DNA from: Acanthaster planci | Taxonomy: Eukaryota > Echinodermata > Asteroidea > Valvatida > Acanthasteridae | Assembly: GCF_001949145.1 (NCBI RefSeq) | Contig: NW_019091364.1 | Location: 3,679,964 to 3,743,963 of the forward strand | Direction: 5' to 3' | DNA length: 64,000 nt | Part shown: in pieces, positions 1 to 10,470 of the stretch | Numbering within the stretch: position 1 is the first letter of the stretch | How the letters are laid out: every line of letters starts with the position of its first letter | Position numbers and translations under genes: made by a program | The notes under the pieces: model-generated | The model's database searches: none | What the model was told of the DNA's origin: nothing | Seen by the model: the letters and a program-made list of their open reading frames with translations, nothing else

Positions 1-3000
1 AATTTTTATTTTGGCTCAATTTTCCAATTTTTGATTCCTTCAGTGCAAAATGGACACTTCTGAACAAACTTTTGTTTAAGTGTATGCAAATTGAGGTAAT
101 AATACAAATTATCAAGTTTACATAACTTCTCAAAAGTTTATGTGGGGTTTCTAGCAATTTATTTCAAGTGCACCATGTGAGGGAACACTAACAGTCAAGA
201 TGCAATGGCACAATTACTTGATATCCTTGATGTTAGTCGAGATGTAGGCCTACATGTACGGACAGAAATCAATTACTGATGCCACTCATATTTCTCTACA
301 GTGACCTAACATTATTAGTATAGGTACTACCAGCCATCTCAAAGCAATAAAAAAGTGTCCTAAAAGATCAAAGGTCAGCAGTGAAAATGTTGCTGCTATT
401 CACTTAGAAAACACAAGACATTTTCAGACCAGTGTCATGAGGTTTCTTCCTCCATGATCCATTTGTGCAAAGGGTGTCAAGCCACATCCATATTACACCA
501 ACATTGATTTTATTCATCTGATCATCCAACAGAAAATTTAGCACCAATTACAGGATGATAATAAGTGATGAAGACAATGAAGAGATGTTCAGTTTTAGAG
601 GTGGGAAGAAAAGCTCAGATAAGTGTACATCATCATAAATCATGGAATTCTTTCTGAAATGTACATGTAAGTTCATCTGCCTTGAGCAGAAGCACCCCCT
701 CATCGGTCGAAAAGAGCCAATGTCATGCATGTTGGTGGGGAGAGTTCATTTACTCTATGCTAGTAGCAACGTAACCGCGATGCGTGTACTTCATAGTCTC
801 CTGTGGTGCAGTTCCCACCAAAGGAGTCTCCGTTGCTAGGAAAATTGTGCCCTCTGATGGTCCCACCCAGGTCTCATACATGTACATAACCCTAACTGAA
901 GAGACCGCAAGTGCCGTCCAATCTGGGCTAGGTGACAGGCCCAGGCTGAGAATAAGAACATGGTTGATGGAGAAAAGATATTCACCATGTTTAGGAGGTT
1001 TACCCCAAGAACTGTGGGCTATGCCTACAGGATGTTCTGAAGTCACTAATCTGTGTGATTTGTGGCCATGTTTGTTTATACGGGTTGCAATGCTATCTGT
1101 TTTTTTAATCCAGCCTTTGAGGAACATGTATCATGACCAGTGACACAAATTCAAATTTCCACATGAGAGCAACCTTAAGGTACCTACATGCATATCTCTT
1201 GAAAACTCTGTAATTATCACAAGTTTTTAGACTTAAAGACTTAATTTGAAAAATTGGAGGGTTTACTAACGTATCTTCCGTTTTCTTCCCAACAGTCACA
1301 TTTTACTGAAAAATCTGTGTGCATCACATGCTCAGTGCACATGCGTGGGCCAATGACCAATTTAGCAAAGGTCAGTTTTTTATCCATATATGCCCAGGAG
1401 GGGGTGAAATCTGTTATTATCGCATGAGTGGCCCCTGAGCTGTGTGACTGGAGTGATACCATCAGGCTGAGTGCTCTGCTACCTGTGACAGGTTAAACAC
1501 TGCCACCTCCATAATTAGTTGAAATGACATGTGGAACTAGCTCGGCTATACTGGCCCTTGGCTGTCCCTGCATGGGTACTGTGTGATGCACACAAAATGT
1601 ACAGTACGGTGCAATCATTTGGAAGAAAACGGAAGAATGAGGAGGAAACCCTCTGTGAATTTGGGTGTAAAACCTCCTTTAGCCTGGGTACCTCAAGCAT
1701 TAATGGTTGCTCTCATTCTCAACCTGCTCAAGGAAAAATTTGATTGAAAAAAGTGGAAATTGTGTCACTTCTCTACCCCGAGAACTGAAAGGTCCGACGT
1801 CCGCCCCACTCGTGGACGGACGGACATCGAACCCAGCACAGACACGACAGACTGACTTCTGGCAGTTTGCTGTAACATGCCACACTATACAAACTTCAAC
1901 TGTGGACATAATGATGGAGGTACCATGCTTCAACTCATTAAACTGTAAACAAAGTCAATCATGGAAAATTTCAAAACAGAATGCATTTGCATGATTCCGT
2001 GCAAATCCTTTTGTATTTGGACAATTAGGCCTAGCCCACCTTTACCTTTACCATGGACCGTTCAAAACCTTGTCGCCGTTTTCCCATTTTGTGCACACAC
2101 GGCGCCGTGTGGGCGGCAGCACACAGGCACAGATTATTATAAACCCTCAGACCACCAGTCTTTCGCTGTAAAAGAAAAGTTAAAGGATCCAGGAAATGAA
2201 TTTTTCGTAGAATCCCTTTTTGTTTATCTCTATACCCTTCTTCCATGTATGAAGACTGCCATGACTGCTTGACATCTTTCTTGAGATTACGTGAACTGAA
2301 CCGTGCCCTTCTTCAAACATCAAAAATTGACCAAGCATTTCTGGACAAGTGAGGGCGCTTTTGCTTTGATGTAAATCCAGGAAGCGATGGTTCTGGTTGC
2401 ATGTTTTCATGTTCAAATTGTGAACCCTAAATTTGTTATCTGGGAACATTTCTGTGAGAAGTATTTTTGCTGGATTACTGCCATATACTTACAGAGCAAT
2501 AGACTGCCAAAGAAAATAAAATCTGCCATGGCATTTTCTGAGCACAAATCAGTACAACATTGAGATTCAGTGCCTTGGATGGCATCATAGTTCTGCTCAT
2601 GAAGTTGCAAATATGCATTAGCATAAAAGCCAAAAAAACATCAAAATACGGGTTAAAATTGCAAAACAAAAATTTAAAATCAGGTTAACTGAAACCCAAA
2701 GATGTAATTTTGAGGGTTTTTATCAACATTTATGAAAATATTTTTATTTCCTGGTCCTGTAAAGGTGCTGCTACATGTTGCTTGCAGTATACATGTACAA
2801 TGTATCTGTCCGTATCGTTGTCAGTGTTCTGTAAAAGGGTTTTCGATGCAGCGTGCGTTTGCGCAGTGACGTCGTGCACCGAGTGACTTGGTTATAGCCA
2901 CAGACACAAACCGTTCAGCTGTGCAGTCGACCACAAGGATTTAGGCATTTTAATATCATCTGTGCTAACAAGACATTTTTATTCATACGTATTTAAGCAA

Positions 3001-3533
3001 TCGCTAATTGTAGATACTTTTACTTCTCAGTATACCTTTGCTCTCTGTTTGTGTTCATCCGAACTAACATTTGTAATTATCTACATTTTATCGTATTCTT
3101 GCTTTTGAAAAGAAGTGGAAAAGTATATGAATGGTTGTGATCATTTTTTGTTTTGTTTTGTAAATGTTTCTTTTTCGGTTATTATACTCAGTGCTATGCT
3201 CAGACAGATATAGAACGAGAATGAACACCGCAATTACGATTACGTTGGTAGAATCTCTCGCTTCAGCTTTCTACTGCGATAAAGCAAAACATACTTTGAA
3301 GAATAACAGACTTATGAACATACAGCTGGCGACCATTTTTCTTCTGGAGCAATGCCACAAAACATGGACGTCGACGTATAGCTCTGACAACGTGAAAAAA
3401 TGTTTCTATCAGGAGATCTAAGCAAAAAACTTGCGCAACTTCATAAATCTTGTAAAAATAAGGAGGCAAGTGTCACAATGTGCTGCCCTGTTTCGTTTCT
3501 GCCCAAAACTACAATGGGGAAAAGTTTGACTTC
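1..3533. other. gene-free left flank
   Basis: I see no coding region here that is longer than chance or that resembles a known protein. The stretch is AT-rich. It holds one copy of a dispersed repeat (678-870) and a TACATGTA word near 2790. It lies downstream of the first receptor gene, which is read leftward, so part may be its 3' untranslated region; no AATAAA signal stands out close to that stop codon. Confidence 0.6.
678..870 (+). repeat. dispersed repeat, copy 1
   Basis: This segment matches 59713-59904 in the same orientation. Shared blocks include a CTTGAGCAGAAGCA segment, a GGTGGGGAG block and a CCACCAAAG...CCGTTGCTAGGAAA block, in the same order and spacing. Short open frames on both strands are by-products of the repeat. 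The 59-kb copy sits inside an element with inverted ends; this copy has no such ends that I can see. Confidence 0.6.
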
Positions 3534-4637
3534 TCAATCGGCATGGCCATGGGAACCTACAGTTTCCTTCTCACGACTCTTGGACCATCCCACCATTTTC
3601 AGGAATGTTGAAGACTGGGGAATGTCATTCCAACGGCAGCGCAAGATGGAACTGAAGACGATCTTGAAGTCACGATGTCGGGAGCCGTATATGATGGGGT
3701 TGATGCAAGTGCTTGAAAACAGGATACCACTTGCGTAGGGTACGAATGGCTCGAGCCTGCGGACGAAGAGGCACACGGCGTACGGGGTCAGGAGAGCAAC
3801 GAACCCAAAGATGATGAATGGCATCGTCTCCGTCAGCATTTGAGTCTGGCCGACGACGTGTGAGGATACTGACGACGATCCAGACTGATCGATACTTGCA
3901 GCCGATTTTTCCCCCTGACCCTGAGTGATATCACTGTCTAGGGACCTGTCATCACATGGATCCTGATAGCTAGAAGAGCCTAGTGTTTGGCCTTTGCGCT
4001 GCTGGTGGACATAAATGAGTGTGTAGCACGTGATGATGCAAACGAGAGGAATGGGGTACAAGCCAAGAACTCGAATGGAATTGTAGACTTTAAAGCTCCA
4101 TGCATTCGAAGATTTCGTGCCACAGAGATGGAATTTCTGGTTGAACCCAACTTCACCAACATTGATCAGTGGTGGCACAAGGATGACAAGAAATGGGATC
4201 AGCCAGGTGACAATAAGCCACACGGCCATTTTCCTCGGGGTGAAGACTTTTTGGTAGGTAGTCGGTTGGGTGATCAGTAGGAAGTGGTTGAGACCGATGA
4301 AAGCCAGCGTGTAGATACCGCAGCCGACGGTAATGGAGATGACAACGGTAGTCACACTGCAGATCCACTCGTGATCACCACGGGGGAAGTCACCGTTACT
4401 CAGCAGAGCAACGACATCCCATGGCAACACAAGAGCGGTCGTTAAGTGAGCAGCGCTCATATTGACGAAGAAGGTGATGGTCTTTGTCTGCAGCGATTTC
4501 GATAGAAGCGCGGCTAGGATCACCATGGAATTGCCCACAACTCCCACCACTGTTACGATCATTAACAGGGTGGCTACCATGACTCTCTGGGTATAGTCGC
4601 TGAATTCATATTGGTGGGTGTCTGTTGAAGTATCCAT
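3534..4637 (-). CDS. class A GPCR with NHF and TM2-His (receptor 1)
   Basis: Intact single-exon seven-transmembrane receptor of 367 residues, starting at an ATG in the same place as its paralogs. The acidic N-terminus carries EFSDYTQR (11-18). TM1 has G-N36. TM2 reads NMSAAHL, so the usual Asp2.50 is His64. C93 and C172 should form the TM3-ECL2 disulfide. TM3 ends in N117-H118-F119 where the family normally has N-R-x and most class A receptors D-R-Y. Loop 3 is Ser-rich and TM7 has NPIIY (313-317). The tail carries the family I-P-x-x-S motif (339-343) but no cysteine pair. Its nearest relative is receptor 2 at 9149-10249. The plasma-membrane location and G-protein role are known for the fold; whether this one couples normally is doubtful because both key residues are changed. 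The ligand is unknown. Confidence 0.93.
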   Translation of the reverse strand: MDTSTDTHQYEFSDYTQRVMVATLLMIVTVVGVVGNSMVILAALLSKSLQTKTITFFVNMSAAHLTTALVLPWDVVALLSNGDFPRGDHEWICSVTTVVISITVGCGIYTLAFIGLNHFLLITQPTTYQKVFTPRKMAVWLIVTWLIPFLVILVPPLINVGEVGFNQKFHLCGTKSSNAWSFKVYNSIRVLGLYPIPLVCIITCYTLIYVHQQRKGQTLGSSSYQDPCDDRSLDSDITQGQGEKSAASIDQSGSSSVSSHVVGQTQMLTETMPFIIFGFVALLTPYAVCLFVRRLEPFVPYASGILFSSTCINPIIYGSRHRDFKIVFSSILRCRWNDIPQSSTFLKMVGWSKSREKETVGSHGHAD

Positions 4638-7600
4638 GATGCCGGTCTAATCAGCGGCAGCGAGATAACACTTTCTACATGTATTTCAAATCCTACCCCT
4701 ATACCGGCTTTACCTCACTCAACACACGCACATGTACACGATGCAATGGCCCGTACAAAAGGCGCCGTGCAGTACAAGGCCTTGGTCGTGACGTTTCTTT
4801 GGTCTTAGTCTTCGTCCAAGACGTCAATGGCCGATATTGATTTTCGCTACTTTGTGTTGCGCCCTCGCACAACTGACTTCCTCTGCTGATGTCTTGAGGG
4901 CGTGACTGTTTTACGTACTGTACATTAGACCGATGTCTACATTTGTACCTTCGAAAAAATGGTAGTTGCGCGTGTTGCATCACTGCATTTAATAAAAGTG
5001 CTTGATTACCACACTTTGCACATATTACGGATTACATACGTCGCGTGACTGACGAGAAGTTTAAGCGATAGCACCTTTTTCTTTATGTTTCCACCGAATG
5101 CACACGAAAAATGTGGCTGCTTGTACAGCTTGCCCTTAAGTTTTCTATGGTTTGCCGTTTAGACCTTTCTTCCTGTAATGTCGCAACCGTGCCCGCGACG
5201 TGATGTGACGGTGCATAGTGTTGTGATGGTAATCTACATGTACTTATTCAAGAAAAACTATTCAAGCATGCAGCGTTCGCATGTGTGCTTGTACGTGGTT
5301 GAAACTTCCCGTAGGAATGCATGTGATCGCCGTGGCACGGCGGTCTACACGTACTGTTATTGTTTACATTTAGCACAATTCAGTGACGTGTGAAAAAGGT
5401 CAGTGTAGACCAGTCTCATTTGGCCTGCAACTTGTATGGGCGGCATTTAAATATAAGTACCACCTTTTGACTGACCTTCCATGTTACCTCAAGTTCGTTC
5501 AAATTTGAATAGGGTTGTGTTATCATTTAGTGTTCAGAAGAACGTCTATCATTATCTGATATTTTGAAAGTGGCATGGGATTTTTAACACTTCGTGGATT
5601 ATTCTTTTACTTCTGTACATGTACCTAAATTTTAGCAGCCACTCATAGGAAAAATACGACTGTGACGGCAAAAGAGCTACCCCAGAGCTAGGAACATAGC
5701 TTGCCGTAGTTTACGTAAGCGTGACCCAATTCTCTACCCTGGACACAAAGCCGCAGTGACCGCCTCGTACAAGGTTATGCACAGCAGCTATTCTTCCGGT
5801 CAGTGCTTTTGTTATGGAGATATGCACCAAAGGACTATTCATGTGTATCCCTATGCAGCAAACGCATTGATTGAGAAGATGGCTGCCGTGCATAACCATT
5901 GAAAAGGACAGGTAGTACACCATGGCAGCAACGGTTCATGGGACCATGAAGTAAGGAATGGACCCAACCATTTGAGACATGTACTTGCATTGGGGGTGCT
6001 GACAAGTGGAGGAGCGAACAGCGAATAAAAACAAACAAAACATGTAGATTCCTGTATTGCAGGCACGGCTCTGGTGTAATGTAATTTGTAAACATGTATT
6101 ATCACTGAAACTCTGTGACATAAAAACGTTTGAGTAAACTGACAAAATATTACAAGGACCTCTACGAAATGCTTTGATTCGGAACATAATACCGAAGTAA
6201 TGTGGGCCAAGAGTTGATAAAAACCCAAGCAATGCCAGTCAGTACATATGTAATTAAACCATAAGCACTGTATCAGTACTGTAGTTGAATCGTGACTTAG
6301 CTGAGCTAGCTGACAATGCCTCAACACACACCCACTCAGGTGTCTGGTACGTCGTTCACCGTACAAAAACGCGAACTACCAATTTACTTGGAAATTCACA
6401 AGGATTTAGCACATGGCAGCTTGAGTAATCAAAGGAGGAAACCGAAATAATCTTCACACAGAGAAATCCGTTATTACTCGTTATGTAGTCTGACTTCCTG
6501 TCTGCATGGAATGACTAATCTGGTGTTGCACTACATATGGGAACATGTACATGTACAAGCCATTGAACAAGCGTATTTAGAGCCTGCCCCAAACCAGTGT
6601 AACCAGACTACACTTGCAACTCTCGCAGATAAAAGGAACTCAGTGATTGGATTTAAAATGTCCCCCGTTCCTCTCGACCAATCAGAATATTTCTTAAGAG
6701 AAAAGTTTCCATAGTTTTTCTTCTTTCGATGAGCGATCTTGCTTTGTAAGATAACAGGTGTAATTTTGATGTTCGATTAAAGGGTAGCAGCAATGAATAT
6801 TTCCTAGACCTGATTATTTTGCCACTTTGAACTGTGATTCGTTACTGCATCTGATGTCATACAATGAAGATTGCATGGTTCGGTACAGAGGAAGTATATA
6901 TGAGGTATTTTGAAGAATAAAATATGCAAAAATGACAACTAAGAAAATCAGATTTTTGTACGAGAACTCCATTGATGTCGGCTTGTATATTATTTTACCA
7001 TGATCTTTGTTGACTTGATACTGCTTTTAAATGATGGTTCAATTGCTGTTGTAAAGTGCAACCTATATATTTTGAAATTGTGGCCTCTACATGTGTGTAG
7101 TAATACAGATTGGAATTCAAAGACGGTTTGATTAGTTTCCATGGACGGAGGTCCAATTTGCGCCTAAACCTGGGTGACATACATGTGTATGAAGAGCCAT
7201 AATTAATACCATTGATAAATTTGGAAATGGTTAACATGTGATCCCTTCATAGCAGTTGGGGATGGCAGGTAAAACATGAGTTACCAGACAGTGTTAAATT
7301 TGGCCCGACCCACTTTCGTGTATGCAAAATCCTATTGAAATAGTAGGATTTTGAACTGTCTGAATTTAGGGTAACTGTTTTAAGTTGTGAATTCAGAAAT
7401 TATACTCACCAAAGAAATTTTTTAGGGAAAAGGGTCATTTGCCTGCTTGTTCCTACTTACTAACACTCAAAGAAGTTTCAAAGCCAGAATAATTTTCCTC
7501 CATGAGAGAAGTTAAAAAAAGGGGGAAATCAAAACAAGAAGCAGAACAACATGGACGAGAAAGACAAAAACAAGCCACAAATGAGAAGCTGCGTCACAAA

Positions 7601-9148
7601 TTTGACATTTTTGAAAAAAAGAAGATAGGTTCAATTTGTACAAAACTGATGTCAACTTGTACGTACGTCACGAAGGCCTGACCCTATAACAAAAAAACCT
7701 GGTGGTATAGGCCTATAACCTAAAACACCCGAGTACAGAGTGCAAACCGTTCCATAGAGTATATTGGCTCTTCGTTGCTTATAATTTTGCCAAGACCCGC
7801 AAAACCACTTTGGGGATTTTGAATAACTAACTGCTAGTCGTGAAAGCACTTTGCATGTGGCTCTATGCATCTCAAAAATGAGCGAAACGATTTAAACTAG
7901 CGTAAACAAAGAACAACACAAAAGGATAACAGTCAAAATTAACTCATACACATCACTCAGTCATTCAAGAGAAGAAAACGCATTAGGGCACCATTGCTCA
8001 GATTCCCATCTTTGGGAGTTCTCTAATTGGATACCGAATCTACCGAATAACAATATAAAGCATGACTTAAAACCTATAATAGACGTTCCAATCTGTTCTA
8101 CCGCTACGAAGCCCCTAAGGAGACAGGCACAGTGAGAATTATTTGCTATTTCGTTCACTCGAAATACTTCGTTTCCTTGAAGTATTATTTCGTTCCCTCA
8201 AAATATTATTTCGGTCTCTCGAAATATTATTTCGTTCCCTCGAAGTATTATTTCGTCCCCCTTCGAAATAATGTCATTTCCTCGAAATATGCCATTTCGG
8301 TCCCTCGAAATGTTGATTTCGTTCCCTCGATATATTGATTTCGTTCTCTCGATTGAAGTAACTCCATGGTAAGTAGTAAAAACTTCAATCGGGAGAGGAA
8401 TGAAATATTAATTCGACGGAACGTACTATAGTATTTCGAGGGAACCTAATATCTTAATTCGAAAGAACGAAATAATACCTTAAGAGAACGAAATCATATT
8501 TTGAGAGAGCGAAATAGTAATTCGAGGGAACGAAATAAAAAGTTCTCATTGTGCATGTCCCCTTAACTTTCGACTTTCAATACCTAGCAAGCCTTCAACG
8601 CGGAGTTGAGAAGCCTGAAAGCAATAGGTAGTGTATGATAAATGGAAAGGGCGGCATTTTCACAATATACATGTACATGCATTATGATATGAACCTTATC
8701 GTCAAAGCCAGAGTGGCTTTTGTTTGGATGTAGGCGTGAATTTTGACGTGCAGTGCTAAAGTGCTTGTGCATCATAATTACGGATGTCAAGAATTCAATA
8801 CCTAGATGTTGAAAAGAAAGGAATCTTGAAACAGACTGGACGAGGTTCAAATCTTTCAAACCTAGCTCCTTTTTATCAGTAAAGATAACGCTGAGAGCCA
8901 AGCAATCTCGTTTAGACTTATATGGTACCTTATGGTAATAATCGTGTTGGCACTTTTTCTTGTCTATCAAAATACATGTATTGGGAACCATTATATATAT
9001 ATATTTGCGAAAAGGAAAAGATCATACATCGCATCAACATGTACACGTGATGGATTTTAAAATTGAATGTTCAGAAACTTGGTACTGCTGAAGCACTCGC
9101 CGTTTACACGTGATCAGAGGCTAATTTGAAAATGGTTGCAAAAACAAA
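4638..9148. other. intergenic, repeats only
   Basis: About 4.5 kb between receptors 1 and 2. I found no further receptor fragment or other protein. It contains the foldback element at 8116-8565, a 10-bp hairpin near 7325-7353, several TACATGTA words and a short AT dinucleotide run near 8994-9003. The part just above 4637 should include the promoter and 5' untranslated region of receptor 1; I cannot identify a clear TATA box. Confidence 0.55.
8116..8565. mobile_element. foldback element with minisatellite arms
   Basis: The ends are inverted copies of TAAGG(A/G)GACA(T/G)GCACA(A/G)TGAGAA. The left arm (about 8150-8350) is a run of imperfect 20-21-bp units built on TCGAAATATTATTTCGTTCCC. The right arm (about 8395-8540) carries the same unit in reverse complement, more worn. 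The centre near 8350-8395 is a smaller inverted pair around TCTCGATTGAAGT. The open frame in the left arm (repeating S-K-Y-Y-F-V-P) comes from the 21-bp repeat and is not a likely protein. I take it as a non-autonomous foldback or MITE-like element; its family is unknown. Confidence 0.65.
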
Positions 9149-10249
9149 TTACACAGAGTCATTGGAAACATGGACACTGGCTACTTGCCCACCACAACAA
9201 CGGATTCGTCTAGCGTTCTTCAAGAAACTGGACGGTTCGGGAATGTTGTTCCACCGGCGACGTAAGATAGAACCGAAGACGACATTAAAGTCACGATGCT
9301 TAATGCCATAAATGATGGGGTTGACACAAATGCTGGAGAACAGGATGACAGTTGTGTATGGCACAGCCGGCTCAAAGCTGCTGATAAACAGACTTATAGC
9401 ATAGGGGAGAAGAAGTACTATAAAGCCGAGGACAACGAAAGGCATGGTTTTGGTGATCATTTGGGTCGGGCTGACAATATCAGAAGTAGTTGATGACGAC
9501 TGCGACCGGACGTCGCTTACATTTATTTTCTCCTCCATTTGAATACTGTTGGATGTGGGTGTCTCATCTTGTCCAATTGGAGAGGAGTTCTGTCTCGGAG
9601 CATGGCGACGCAAATACATCCAGATGAGTGTGTAGCAGACTAAAATGCACACGAGGGGGATGGGGTACAAGCCAAAAACTCGAATAGAATTGTAGATTCT
9701 GAAGCCGATCTGATCAGTGGACTTCGTGCCGCAAAGGTAGAATTTCTCGCTGAAGCCAAGTTCGCCCACACCACTCAGTGGCGGCACGAGGATGATGAGA
9801 AACGGGATCAACCAGGTGACTGTAAGCCACACAGCCATCTTCTTGGGAGTGTAGAGTCTATTGTAGGTGGTTGTAGGTCGTGTAATCAGCAGCAAGTGGT
9901 TGAGGCCGATAAAAGCCAGCGTGTAGATACCGCAGCCGACGGTAATGGAGATGACAACGGTAGTCACACTGCAGATCCACTCGTGATCACCACGGGGGAA
10001 GTCACCCTTACTCAGTAGAGCAACAACATCCCACGGCAACACAAGAGTGGTCATCAAGTGAGCAGCACTCATGTTGACGAAGAAAGCAATAGTAGTCGTC
10101 CGGAGCGATTTCGACAGAAGGACAGCTACAATCACAATGAAATTGCCCAAGAAACCCAGTATTGAAATGAAAATAAACAACGTGGCGACTATGACTCTCT
10201 GGGTGTAGTCACTGAATTCGAACGACGTGCTGTTGGTAGAGTTATCCAT
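9149..10249 (-). CDS. class A GPCR with NHL and TM2-His (receptor 2)
   Basis: Intact single-exon receptor of 366 residues. I chose the ATG at 10249, which opens MDNSTNSTSF and aligns with the paralogs; the frame stays open to a TTG at 10327, but no upstream ATG is in frame. It has N-glycosylation sequons at residues 3 and 6, EFSDYTQR at 11-18, G-N36 in TM1, His64 in place of Asp2.50, C93 and C173 for the disulfide, N117-H118-L119 at the end of TM3, and NPIIY at 310-314. The tail has the W-x-x-I-P-x-P-S-x-F-L-K motif and a Cys pair (351-352) that could be palmitoylated. A 95-bp stretch is identical to receptor 1. With receptor 1 it forms a pair lacking the canonical TM2 Asp and TM3 Arg. The ligand and coupling are unknown. 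Confidence 0.93.
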   Translation of the reverse strand: MDNSTNSTSFEFSDYTQRVIVATLFIFISILGFLGNFIVIVAVLLSKSLRTTTIAFFVNMSAAHLMTTLVLPWDVVALLSKGDFPRGDHEWICSVTTVVISITVGCGIYTLAFIGLNHLLLITRPTTTYNRLYTPKKMAVWLTVTWLIPFLIILVPPLSGVGELGFSEKFYLCGTKSTDQIGFRIYNSIRVFGLYPIPLVCILVCYTLIWMYLRRHAPRQNSSPIGQDETPTSNSIQMEEKINVSDVRSQSSSTTSDIVSPTQMITKTMPFVVLGFIVLLLPYAISLFISSFEPAVPYTTVILFSSICVNPIIYGIKHRDFNVVFGSILRRRWNNIPEPSSFLKNARRIRCCGGQVASVHVSNDSV

Positions 10250-10422
10250 GTTGGTTTCAGTAAACGCTTTGTTGCACGTTGAATTAGATGATGAGCAAAA
10301 CCGGTCCGAGCCTTCGTGTGTTCTCAACAGAGTAAAGGAGAGTAGAAGTGGATAAACTTTGCTTCGTCAAAAGAGAAAAAGCTGTAAAACGAAAGGTTCT
10401 TCAACTGTTTCCACTTGGTTTT

Positions 10423-10470
10423 CAGTTATCAACGTGAATAGGCTTCCAGTTATCAACGTGAATAGGCTTC
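10423..10470. repeat. 24-bp perfect tandem duplication
   Basis: CAGTTATCAACGTGAATAGGCTTC occurs twice head to tail with no mismatch. It lies about 175 bp upstream of the receptor 2 start codon, so it could lie in its promoter or leader. I see no sign of function beyond the duplication. Confidence 0.85.

Noticed and set aside
8132-8338. Open frame with S-K-Y-Y-F-V-P repeats
   Set aside because: It is the translation of a 21-bp minisatellite inside a foldback element.
10250-10327. Extending receptor 2 by 26 residues upstream
   Set aside because: The first codon of that reading is TTG, not ATG; the ATG at 10249 aligns with the paralogs.
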